Shown here: positions 52,101-60,338 of the stretch, in pieces | How positions within the stretch are numbered: the first letter of the stretch is position 1 | How the letters are laid out: the number at the start of each line of letters is the position of its first letter | Source of the DNA: Brucella grignonensis | GTDB lineage: Bacteria > Pseudomonadota > Alphaproteobacteria > Rhizobiales > Rhizobiaceae | Direction: 5' to 3' | Assembly: GCF_002252505.1 (NCBI RefSeq) | Contig: NZ_NNRL01000158.1 | Coordinates: 124,001-188,000, forward strand | DNA: 64,000 nt | Position numbers and translations under genes: made by a program | The notes under the pieces: model-generated | Told to the model about the DNA's origin: nothing | Seen by the model: the letters and a program-made list of their open reading frames with translations, nothing else | The model's database searches: none

Positions 52101-53946
52101 GAGCGCCGTAAGCATTCACAAGCTGCATGTCATGGACATAGACCGGAGCGCCATCTTTGCCTGCTTGCGGCAGATCAATGGTCTGTTCGCTAACAACGCG
52201 GAAACCCATGTTTTCGAGAAGCGGCACGCGCTGCGACAGAACAACCGGCGCACCGTGATGATAAAGCTTCAGCGAAACCGCATCAGGACCATCGGTACGA
52301 TAGCGATAAAAGTCCACGAAAAGCGGAGCCTCTGCGCTGAGGCCAGCGATGCGCTCCGCATCGACCAGCGCTTCCGGTGCCGTGAAGATTTCGCGATAGG
52401 ATGGCGGGAAGCTTGCAGCAAGCGCGACGGTCTTTGCGTCGGCACTGTCAGAGCTTTCACGAACCGCATCGTCCCAGGTGCGAACGATGGAACGCACTTC
52501 AGCTTCCAGCGCTTCACGATCCACATGCGGCGTGGAACGCTCATGACGGCGGATGACGAACTGGACGCGTGTCAGGCCGTTCTGCAGGAAGACCGGGTGG
52601 AATTCGAAACTGTCACCGCTATAAATATCGACGAGATAGTGACCGATCTTCTCGCGCACGACCGAGTCGTAACGATCACGCGGAATATAGACCAGCACAG
52701 TTGCGAAACGGCCAAACCGATCGAGACGCGGAACGGCACGCACACGCGGGCGTTCGCCGAGCGCAAGGATCAGTTCAGCATTGGCAGTCAGGCTTTCCAC
52801 ATCGATCTGGAAAAGCTCGTCGCGCGGATATTCTTCCAGCACGTTGATGAGCGCCTTGCCCGAATGGTCTTCCCGGTTGAAACCAAGATGCTTGATGACC
52901 GCATCGGCCTTGGAGCGGATGAACGGAATACCTGCAACCGAACTCGTATAGGCAACCGAGGTGAAGAGACCGACCAGGCGCAGTTCGCCGATGGCTTCGC
53001 CCTTCTCACCGAATATCTTCACGCCGACATAATCGAGATAGGAGCGGCGATGCACCAGCGAAAGCGAATTCGCCTTGGTCACGATCAGCGGCTCGTTGCT
53101 GTCGAGGAATTCCGTTACCTCACGCGGCGTCACCGTGTCGTCGTCATCCTTGCGCAGGACGCGGACTTCATTGTCGTTGAGAATGCCGAGCGTTTCCTTA
53201 ACCGGAACCAGTTCGCGCTTGTCGCCCTTGCCCTTGAAGGTCAGTTCGCGAAGTCCGAGGAAGATGAAACGATCGTCGCGCAACCATTCCAGAAACGCGA
53301 TGGCCTCCGGCATGGCCGGATCACTCGTCATTTCATAAACGCGCTTGTAATCGGCGATAGCGCTATCGAGACGCTTCAACATCGGCTTCCAGTCGCTGAC
53401 AGCAGAGCGAACCTGTCCGAGCACGCGTTTGATGGCGGCAGTCAGATCGGCCTTGGTCTGCTTGTCGAGAGCCGGAAGATGAATCTGTACCAGGCTGACG
53501 CGCTCAACGCCTTTGGCAGACGCGAGCTGCGATGCTTCACCCAGAATGACCAGCTCGTCCTTTTCGCGCGCAATATCCAGAACCGGATGCACCACCATGA
53601 AAATCTGGCTGACATGATCGTTCAGCTCACCCATGATAGAGTCGAGCAGGAACGGCATATTGTCGTTGACGATGGTGATGACACTCACCGGCCGACCACG
53701 GCGTTCGATACCGTTATCGACACTGATGATGCTCTTGCCCTTGCGATAGGATTCGAGGGCGGCATAGCCGTGACGGGCTGAACTGTCGAGAGCGGCAGCA
53801 TCGTAAGCGGCCAGATCTTCTGGCGGCGCCCATTCGAAGAGAAGTTGCGAGAAGGCCGTAAGCGCCTTCGACTTTCCTCCCTTCTTCTCCTCCTTGCTTG
53901 CCTTGGAACCTTTAACCCTGCTCGACCGATCCTGCTTTGCAGTCAC
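49156..53946 (-). CDS. gdhB: NAD-specific glutamate dehydrogenase, large ~180 kDa type
   Basis: This protein of about 1596 residues is the large-type NAD glutamate dehydrogenase (GDH180) that oxidises glutamate to 2-oxoglutarate and ammonia. The N-terminal regulatory half ([15 protein letters not shown]) leads to the catalytic domain around residues 760-1200 ([49 protein letters not shown] split at [31 protein letters not shown]). Four-segment architecture and size fit the family. The GTG at 53946 has AGGAG 8 nt upstream; an ATG at 53964 lacks one. It is monocistronic and ends in a terminator. Confidence 0.95.
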   Translation of the reverse strand: [1596 protein letters not shown]

Positions 53947-54233
53947 GTCGGATACTCCTGTCATGATGGCAATGCGCGCCAAACTAGCAGATTGGGCATT
54001 GGTTTCGATGACAAATCGTTGAAAACAACCAAAAAATTCCGTGAAAGTCAGAAAACTCGCATCTAATCCATTTAATTTGGAACAAAACTTCGAAAACTCT
54101 CCAAGAAATTTCGAAATATGCCGTTTTGCTTCGTGTCAATCACACTACAGGCAACACAACAGGTTTACGTAAGCGTCATAAAAGCTAAATTCCGCCACAA
54201 ATCAGCGGCGAATCTGAGACTTGGTAACCCCAA

Positions 54234-54875
54234 TCAAAGCTCGATCAAATGATCGTCCAGCTCGTTGATATCATTGTCACCAGCAGGAAAATGCTTCTCC
54301 AGCAAAGTGCCCGCTTGACCGATAGCCAGTACGAAACCCTCGGCCACTTGCGCGCGCGATGCATGATGGATGAGCGTTGCAACAATCTCGTTCCATTCTT
54401 CCTGCTCGACCCGCGCATGAATGCCCGCATCGGCAATCACCTCGGCATAATGTTCGGCCATCGAGACGAAGAGCAGAATGCCAGTGCGGTGTTCTGTGAT
54501 GTGCACGTTGCGTGCCAAAAACTGCTGCAGCGCATTGAGATGGGCGCGTTTGTAGCGAATGCGGCGCGGCACCAGCAGCATACGAATGGCCGGAAAGAAC
54601 CAAAGCACGAGCATCGCAGTCAGGAACGCCGCCAGCACTGCAAGCCCAAACATGGGCAGGCGGATATCGAACCAGTACCAATGGGCGAGAAAGGCCGCGA
54701 TCACCGAAGCAATCAGGATGCCGCAGGTCGCCACAAAGCCCGCCGCAAAGAAATAGTCATCGCTCGAGCGCGCCAGAACGGCATAGATTTCGCCGCTGGT
54801 TTCTGCTTCCGCCTTGCGGATAGCCTCGGCAATGCGGGCATGGTCCTCGGCGCCAATCAGCGTGTGATGCTTCAT
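54234..54875 (-). CDS. TPM-domain protein, second of the pair
   Basis: This 213-residue protein has a TPM (Psb32-like) domain split around two membrane segments: DHARIAEAIRKAEAETSGEIYAVLARSSDDYFFAAGF, membrane segments at about 42-60 and 72-95, and the TEHRTGILLFVSMAEHYAEVIADAGIHARV core typical of TPM. Unlike its neighbour it has no signal peptide and no Gly-rich tail. The ATG at 54875 has GGGAG overlapping the end of the upstream stop codon, so translation is coupled to the 54888 gene. Confidence 0.82.
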   Translation of the reverse strand: MKHHTLIGAEDHARIAEAIRKAEAETSGEIYAVLARSSDDYFFAAGFVATCGILIASVIAAFLAHWYWFDIRLPMFGLAVLAAFLTAMLVLWFFPAIRMLLVPRRIRYKRAHLNALQQFLARNVHITEHRTGILLFVSMAEHYAEVIADAGIHARVEQEEWNEIVATLIHHASRAQVAEGFVLAIGQAGTLLEKHFPAGDNDINELDDHLIEL

Positions 54876-54887
54876 GTTTGCGTCTCC

Positions 54888-55745
54888 CTACCAGCTACCC
54901 GAGGCGCCGCCGCCACCGGATGAACCACCACCACCGGAGAAACCACCGCCTCCCCCGCCGGACGACCAGCCACCGCCGCCGCCCCAGCTTCCACCACCCC
55001 TGCCGCCAGAGCCGCCGCCGCGATTGTTGTAATCCACGACCATGCCGAGCCACTGATATTTGCCCGGCCCGATCTTGCGTCCGAAAACCGGCGTCAGGAT
55101 CGCCATGCCGAAGCCGCCGAAGAAGATCAGGCACCAGAAGGCGATGAAAACAACGAACACCCAGTCAATGTCGTCGGAGTTGCTCTGCACATTGCGCTTG
55201 GCCCGCGCTTCAAGTTCGGCGGCATCGCCGGAAAGCACCGAAAGAATGCCGTCGACACCCTGTACGATGCCGTTCGAATAATTGCCGGTACGGAATTCGG
55301 GAATGATGGTGCCATTGATGATGACGCTTGAAAGCGCGTCGGTCATGACGCCTTCGAGACCATAGCCGACCTCGATCCGCACCTTACGGTCATTGGGCGC
55401 AACCACCAGCAATATGCCGTTATTTTCCTGTTTCTGCCCCAGCGCCCAGGCGCGGAACAGGCGATTGGAATAGGTTTCGATGTCTTCGCCATTGAGACTC
55501 GGAACCGTCACCACAACCACCTGATCCGACGACTTCGCTTCAAAATCGGCAAGCTTCTGCGTGAGCTGCTGCCTTGCTGTTGGGTCAATAATACCCGCGG
55601 CATCGACCACCCGACCTGTCAAAGCCTGTGCAGGCTTTGCCGCATCCTGTGCATTTGCACCCGCCGCAACAAAGAATGCGAGGAAGAGCAAGACAAAGAC
55701 ACGAAGGTCCCGCAGCCAGTTCAGGCCGCGAAATGCTGCGCGCAT
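54888..55745 (-). CDS. TPM-domain (YgcG-like) exported protein with Gly-rich tail
   Basis: This 285-residue protein begins with a signal peptide (MRAAFRGLNWLRDLRVFVLLFLAFFVAAGANA), followed by a TPM domain (LTGRVVDAAGIIDPTARQQLTQKLADFEAKSSDQVVVVTVPSL; ALGQKENNGILLVVAPNDRKVRIEVGYGLEG). A membrane segment lies at about 205-230, and a 50-residue Gly/Ser-rich tail ends it. A frame extension to 55778 (TTG) overlaps the lemA stop; I prefer the ATG at 55745. TPM proteins are membrane-linked and their exact role is unsettled. Confidence 0.85.
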   Translation of the reverse strand: MRAAFRGLNWLRDLRVFVLLFLAFFVAAGANAQDAAKPAQALTGRVVDAAGIIDPTARQQLTQKLADFEAKSSDQVVVVTVPSLNGEDIETYSNRLFRAWALGQKQENNGILLVVAPNDRKVRIEVGYGLEGVMTDALSSVIINGTIIPEFRTGNYSNGIVQGVDGILSVLSGDAAELEARAKRNVQSNSDDIDWVFVVFIAFWCLIFFGGFGMAILTPVFGRKIGPGKYQWLGMVVDYNNRGGGSGGRGGGSWGGGGGWSSGGGGGGFSGGGGSSGGGGASGSW

Positions 55746-55774
55746 GGGAAGCGAAGCTGCCACGAAAAACCCGA

Positions 55775-56401
55775 TCAATTGTTAAAGTTGACCTGAGGGG
55801 CTGTCTGGCTTCCCGCATCCGCGCTGAATGTCTGCATCGGTACAGCATCGCGATACCAGATCCACGTCCAGATCATCGTCGGCATGGTGCGGATCGCCGT
55901 GTTGTAGACGCGAACCGCCTCGATATAGTCGCGGCGTGCAACGGTGATACGGTTTTCAGTGCCCTCGAGCTGCGACTGCAATGCAAGGAAGTTCTGGTTG
56001 GCTTTCAGGTCCGGATAGCGCTCGACCACCACCATCAGGCGCGACAGTGCGCTGGTGAGATTGGCCTGATTGTCCTGAAACTGCTTGAAGAGCTCTGGAT
56101 TGTTGAGCGTTTCCGGCGTGATCTGCACCTGTGTCGCCTTGGCACGCGCATCAATCACCGCCTGAAGAGTTTCCTTTTCATGCGCAGCATAGCCCTTCAC
56201 CGTTTCGACCAGATTAGGCACGAGGTCAGCACGGCGCTGATACTGGTTCTGCACTTCGCTCCATGCAGCCTTGGCCTTTTCTTCATTCGTCGGAATGGTA
56301 TTAAAACCACAGGCCGAAAGCAGCGGCACAAGGACCACAAGCCCGAGTGCTACGATGATACGACGAAAAGAAAAAGAACGGATAGCGGTCACAGCCGACA
56401 T
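55775..56401 (-). CDS. lemA: LemA-family lipoprotein
   Basis: This 208-residue LemA protein has a lipobox LLSAC (Cys31) after a hydrophobic N-terminus, then the LemA core NEEKAKAAWSEVQNQYQRRADLVPNLVETVKGYAAHEKETLQAV and LVVVERYPDLKANQNFLALQSQLEGTENRI. The ATG at 56401 has CAGGAG 7 nt upstream; an upstream extension to 56464 has no support. It is the first gene of a lemA-TPM-TPM operon. Confidence 0.92.
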   Translation of the reverse strand: MSAVTAIRSFSFRRIIVALGLVVLVPLLSACGFNTIPTNEEKAKAAWSEVQNQYQRRADLVPNLVETVKGYAAHEKETLQAVIDARAKATQVQITPETLNNPELFKQFQDNQANLTSALSRLMVVVERYPDLKANQNFLALQSQLEGTENRITVARRDYIEAVRVYNTAIRTMPTMIWTWIWYRDAVPMQTFSADAGSQTAPQVNFNN

Positions 56402-56614
56402 GGTGTTCTCCTGAAAAAGGCGCATTTGCTGCGCCGAACAAATTTGGTACTCGCATATGAGCATTCACAAAAATGCGAGCCGTCAAATCAATAGGATAGA
56501 CGAATTTCATGTGTCGTCCAGTCTGTTTGCCTTGAGTACATAGACGCGCAACACACAAACATTTCTCACGCACCATTGAGGAGTGTTCTCTGGGGCGAGT
56601 GATCGTCCAAAAAA

Positions 56615-56661
56615 CTATGTTGACTCCATCAACATATTACATATTGATAGAGTCAACATAG
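56615..56661. promoter_or_regulatory. Large inverted repeat upstream of the MarR-GNAT gene
   Basis: CTATGTTGACTC (56615-56626) pairs perfectly with GAGTCAACATAG (56650-56661). After one mismatch a further 5 bp pair (ATCAA / TTGAT), making 17 of 18 positions. The centre is 11 nt. It overlaps the upstream side of the ribosome binding site (GGAGG at 56661-56665), so a bound repressor would block expression. Its likely ligand is the MarR-type protein it precedes. Confidence 0.65.
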
Positions 56662-56669
56662 GAGGCGCT

Positions 56670-56693
56670 GTGCAACGGCGTATACAGCCATGA
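56670..56693 (+). CDS. Possible 7-codon leader ORF, translationally coupled
   Basis: GTG-CAA-CGG-CGT-ATA-CAG-CCA-TGA would encode MQRRIQP. It starts 4 nt after an AGGAGG ribosome binding site. Its TGA overlaps the ATG of the MarR-GNAT gene as ATGA. That larger gene has no good site of its own: the AGGAGG is 24 nt from its ATG. The arrangement suggests translational coupling or attenuation, but a short ORF could also arise by chance. Confidence 0.35.
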   Translation: MQRRIQP

Positions 56694-57628
56694 CATTGAA
56701 CGAAAATCAAAAAGACATCAGCGAATTGCGCGCTTTTAACCGCACTTATACGCGCCGTCTCGGCCTTCTGAACACGCATCTCGACAACAGCCCGTTCTCT
56801 CTATCCGAAGCGCGTATCCTTTACGAAATCGCACATCGCACCAACCCGACGGCTGCAACAATTATGCGCTCACTTGATCTTGATCGCGGCCAGCTCAGCA
56901 GGATGCTCAAACGGTTTGCCGAACGCGGATTAATTGAAACATCACAGCACCCGGAAGGTGGTCGCAGCCGTCCCATCAAGCTTACCAAAGCCGGTCGCGA
57001 GGCTTACTCCGCTCTGGAACGGAATACATGCGGGGCAGTCGGTGAGCTTCTCGACGGATTAAGACCAGACCAACGCAAGGACTTACTTGCATCGGCTACA
57101 ACAATCACACGCATATTCAACGAACCGGACCTGCGGGACGTGCAGATACGCGGCCTAAAAGCTGGCGACCTTGGCTGGGTTATCCATAGGCAGGCCCTGC
57201 TCTACACCAAAGAATATGGCTGGAATCACGAATATGAGGCACTCGTCGCCCGTATTCTCGCCGACTACATCGAATCTTTTGATCCAGCTCATGATGGAGC
57301 CTGGATAGCGGAAATGAATGGCCGCATCGTCGGATCGGTCTTTCTGGTGCATGGAGATCGACCAAAACTCGGCAAGCTACGCTTGCTCTATGTCGAGCAG
57401 GAAGCACGTGGCACGGGCGTTGGGGCGAAACTTGTGAATGCCTGCATCGAACACGCGCGCGCGGTCGGTGACGATCACCTTACACTTTGGACAAACAGCG
57501 TTCTGACAGCAGCCCGGCGTCTTTATGAACGGGCCGGTTTCAAGCTTGTTGATGAGGCCCCGCACCATTCATTCGGTAGCGATCTGGTGGGGCAGACCTG
57601 GGAATTGGCGCTCACCGAAAATCCATAG
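56690..57628 (+). CDS. Fusion of MarR-type regulator and GNAT acetyltransferase
   Basis: This 312-residue protein combines an N-terminal MarR-type winged helix (about 1-150: SEARILYEIAHRTNPTAATIMRSLDLDRGQLSRMLKRFAERGLIETSQHPEGGRSRPIKLTKAGREA, split at RGQLSRM) with a C-terminal GNAT acetyltransferase (about 155-312). The acetyl-CoA site is in YVEQEARGTGVGAKLVNACIEHAR. The fold pair is known in bacteria; substrates are unknown. A large inverted repeat upstream suggests autoregulation. It converges with rpsP and shares a terminator with it. Confidence 0.9.
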   Translation: MTLNENQKDISELRAFNRTYTRRLGLLNTHLDNSPFSLSEARILYEIAHRTNPTAATIMRSLDLDRGQLSRMLKRFAERGLIETSQHPEGGRSRPIKLTKAGREAYSALERNTCGAVGELLDGLRPDQRKDLLASATTITRIFNEPDLRDVQIRGLKAGDLGWVIHRQALLYTKEYGWNHEYEALVARILADYIESFDPAHDGAWIAEMNGRIVGSVFLVHGDRPKLGKLRLLYVEQEARGTGVGAKLVNACIEHARAVGDDHLTLWTNSVLTAARRLYERAGFKLVDEAPHHSFGSDLVGQTWELALTENP

Positions 57629-57650
57629 GACCAATCGATAGTCTAAACAT

Positions 57651-57682
57651 AAAAAAGCGGCGGAGTAATCCGCCGCTTTTCC
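57651..57682. terminator. Bidirectional terminator between MarR-GNAT gene and rpsP
   Basis: AAAAGCGGCGGA/TCCGCCGCTTTT, a 12-bp perfect stem with a 4-nt loop, has A/T runs on both sides and serves both convergent genes. Confidence 0.88.
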
Positions 57683-57701
57683 ATTCGCAAGTTGCGAAAA
57701 A

Positions 57702-58106
57702 TTATTCGCTTGCAGCTTCTTCAGCAGGAGCAGCAGCGGCCGCCGCAGCTTCAGCAGCCTTTGCAGCTGCTTCTTCTTCAGCCTGCTTGGTAAGAGCAAG
57801 ACGCTCCTGAGCCTTCTTACCTGGCAGACCCTTGGTCAGGTTGCTGCGTGCTTCACGCTTGGCAAGACCGGCCTGGTCGAGGAAACGAAGAACGCGGTCG
57901 GTTGGCTGTGCGCCCTGTGCAATCCAATGCTGGATGCGGTCAGCGTCGAGCTTTACGCGTTCAGCGTCTTTAGCAAGCATTGGGTTCCATGCGCCAACGG
58001 TTTCGATGAAACGGCCATCACGTGGGCTGCGAGCATCAGCAACAACAACGTGGTAGTAAGGACGCTTCTTGGAGCCAGCGCGGGCGAGACGAATCTTAAG
58101 AGCCAT
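57702..58106 (-). CDS. rpsP: 30S ribosomal protein S16
   Basis: This 134-residue protein has the S16 core in its first ~80 residues ([43 protein letters not shown]). It is longer than the usual ~80-90 residues because of an Ala/Glu-rich tail (from about 105: [20 protein letters not shown]...). It is the last gene of ffh-chorismate mutase-rpsP; rimM and trmD do not follow. Confidence 0.96.
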   Translation of the reverse strand: MALKIRLARAGSKKRPYYHVVVADARSPRDGRFIETVGAWNPMLAKDAERVKLDADRIQHWIAQGAQPTDRVLRFLDQAGLAKREARSNLTKGLPGKKAQERLALTKQAEEEAAAKAAEAAAAAAAPAEEAASE

Positions 58107-58171
58107 TTTTTCTTTCCTTTAGACAATAGTTCTGCCCAGATGGGCAATTGGTTGAACCGCTTTTACGGTAT

Positions 58172-58483
58172 TCAGTTTCCGCTGTGATTTGCAGCGGCAT
58201 GCTCATGGTGCCGAATAACTTCCTTCACGATGAAGTTCAGGAATTTTTCGGCAAAATCTGGATCGAGATGGGCATCGACAGCCAAAGCGCGCAGGCGCTC
58301 CACCTGACGCTTTTCGCGGGCAGGATCAGCCGGTGCGAGGCCGCGTTCAGCCTTCAGGACGCCAACAGCCTTGGTGCAGCGAAAACGTTCCGCCAGCATA
58401 TGGATCAGCGCTGCATCGATATTGTCGATGGAAGCGCGCAGTGCCAGAAGTTCAGCCGGTGCAGTGTTCTGTTCGTCAGCCAT
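58172..58483 (-). CDS. Chorismate mutase, AroQ class
   Basis: This 103-residue all-helical chorismate mutase converts chorismate to prephenate, towards Phe and Tyr. Conserved residues match Arg16, Arg33 and Lys44 of the AroQ active site (ELLALRASIDNIDAALIHMLAERFRCTKAVGVLKAE). I took the ATG at 58483; an in-frame GTG at 58492 overlaps the ffh stop codon. It sits between ffh and rpsP. Confidence 0.88.
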   Translation of the reverse strand: MADEQNTAPAELLALRASIDNIDAALIHMLAERFRCTKAVGVLKAERGLAPADPAREKRQVERLRALAVDAHLDPDFAEKFLNFIVKEVIRHHEHAAANHSGN

Positions 58484-58488
58484 CTTAC

Positions 58489-60045
58489 TCACTTCTTCTT
58501 CGGCAGGCCGGGAAGACCACCACCCAAGCCGCCACCAAGACCCGGAAGCTTAGGTCCACCCAAACCCGGCAATCCTGGCAAACCGCCGCCCTTTGTAAGA
58601 CCGGCCGCCTCTGCCTGCTTGGCAAGCGCTTCGAGCTGTTTGGGGTCCATCTTGGAAAGATCGGGCATGCCCATCCCACCCCCGAGACCACCAAGGCCCA
58701 TCTTGTTGGCAAGGCCACCCATCATCTGCTTCATCATTCCGCCCTTGCCCTTGCCCATGACTTTCATCATGTCGGCCATCTGGCGGTGCATCTTGAGAAG
58801 CTTGTTGATGTCAGCAGCACTCGTGCCGGAACCCTTGGCAATGCGCTGCTTGCGGCTGTGCTTGAGAAGGTCGGGATTGGCGCGCTCAGCCTTGGTCATC
58901 GAGCCGATGATGGCGAGCTGACGATCAAATACCTTGTCGTCAAGACCGGCAGCTGCTGCCTTGTCCTTCATTCCGCCCATGCCGGGCATCATGCCCATGA
59001 TGCTGCCCATGCCGCCAAGCTTTTTCATCTGGCCAAGCTGGTCGGCAAGATCATTGAGATCGAACTTGCCCGACTGCATCTTCTTGGCCATCGCTGCGGC
59101 TTTTTCCGCGTCGATGTTTTCGGCAGCCTTTTCCACGAGCGAAACAATGTCGCCCATGCCCAAGATTCGATCGGCAATGCGCTTGGGATAAAACTCCTCA
59201 AGCGCATCCATCTTTTCGCCGGTGGCGATCAGCTTGATCGGCTTGCCGGTGATGGCGCGCATCGAAAGGGCTGCACCGCCACGGCCATCGCCATCCATAC
59301 GGGTGAGAACGATACCGGTAATGCCAACGCGCTCATCGAAATTGCGCGCAAGATTAACGGCGTCCTGACCGGTGAGGCTGTCGGCCACAAGCAGGATTTC
59401 ATGCGGATTGGCGGCTTTGCGGATATCCGCCATTTCCACCATCAGCGGCTCATCGATATGCGTACGACCAGCGGTATCGAGGATAACCACATCATGGCCG
59501 CCGAGCTTTGCAGCCTGAACGGCGCGCTTGGCGATTTCAACCGGCGACTGGCCAGCGACAATCGGCAGCGTGTCGACAGAAGTCTGGATGCCGAGCTGAC
59601 GAAGCTGTTCCTGCGCTGCTGGACGACGCGTATCGAGCGACGCCATCAGCACCTTCTTGCGTTGACGTTCAGTCAGACGCTTGGAAATCTTGCCCGTCGT
59701 TGTCGTCTTACCCGAGCCCTGCAGACCCACCATCATGATGACGACAGGTGCCGGTGCATTCAGGTCAATCGAAACGCCTTCGGTACCGAGCATTTCGATA
59801 AGTTCGTCATGGACGATCTTAACGACCATCTGGCCGGGCTTGATGCTTTTCAGAATCTCTGCGCCGACAGCCTTCTCACGAACGCGGTCGGTGAAAGAAC
59901 GAACCACTTCCAGCGAAACGTCGGCTTCGATCAGCGCACGACGCACTTCGCGCAGCGCAGCCGCCACGTCGCTTTCAGAGAGAGCGCCGCGTCCGGTCAG
60001 GCCGTTCAGAATGGAGCCAAGACGCTCCTGAAGTGATTCAAACAT
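58489..60045 (-). CDS. ffh: Signal recognition particle GTPase Ffh
   Basis: This 518-residue protein has the NG GTPase domain (G1 loop GLQGSGKTTT at 107-116, DTAGRTH, GTKADG-like TRMDGD) and a methionine-rich M domain (about 300-460) that binds SRP RNA and signal peptides. The C-terminal ~50 residues are Gly/Leu/Pro-rich (GLPGLPGLGGPKLPGLGGG), longer than in E. coli. SD AAAGGA is well placed. It is first in the operon with the chorismate mutase and rpsP. Confidence 0.97.
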   Translation of the reverse strand: MFESLQERLGSILNGLTGRGALSESDVAAALREVRRALIEADVSLEVVRSFTDRVREKAVGAEILKSIKPGQMVVKIVHDELIEMLGTEGVSIDLNAPAPVVIMMVGLQGSGKTTTTGKISKRLTERQRKKVLMASLDTRRPAAQEQLRQLGIQTSVDTLPIVAGQSPVEIAKRAVQAAKLGGHDVVILDTAGRTHIDEPLMVEMADIRKAANPHEILLVADSLTGQDAVNLARNFDERVGITGIVLTRMDGDGRGGAALSMRAITGKPIKLIATGEKMDALEEFYPKRIADRILGMGDIVSLVEKAAENIDAEKAAAMAKKMQSGKFDLNDLADQLGQMKKLGGMGSIMGMMPGMGGMKDKAAAAGLDDKVFDRQLAIIGSMTKAERANPDLLKHSRKQRIAKGSGTSAADINKLLKMHRQMADMMKVMGKGKGGMMKQMMGGLANKMGLGGLGGGMGMPDLSKMDPKQLEALAKQAEAAGLTKGGGLPGLPGLGGPKLPGLGGGLGGGLPGLPKKK

Positions 60046-60338
60046 CGAGTTTCCTTTTAATCCGAGAGGAGGCTGAATGCGTTCTCAGGGATAGATCGTC
60101 CCGCGAACTGGTCAGTTCAAGAAGCAACCAAAGCGATACAGCACCCGAGGGCGCATCGCGCTGTCGGATGTGGACCTCCGGGATCGTTTTATACCACAAT
60201 GGGTCCCGGTCGGCGGCTCGCGTTCTGAAGATCGCGGATAGATTGGGGCAGGCTTTAAGGTGATAAGCCCGCAATGTCAAGCAAAAGGCGGCAAACGGCC
60301 CTGCGCAATTCAGTAGCACAGAGCCGTTTGCCCAAGCG

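Noticed and set aside
50947..53781. A 944-codon open frame on the plus strand opposite gdhB
   Set aside because: It is antisense to a full-length, well-conserved gene, has no family signature, and arises from codon bias in a GC-rich gene. The same applies to long plus-strand frames opposite atpD/atpG (20682-23039), atpA (23172-24665) and ffh (58333-60036).
54900..55030. Gly-codon repeat region as a DNA repeat or mobile element
   Set aside because: It encodes the Gly/Ser-rich tail of the TPM protein in frame; it is protein low complexity.
60046..60338. Small RNA gene between lldP and ffh
   Set aside because: The 293-bp gap has some inverted repeats but no promoter-terminator pair that I could support.
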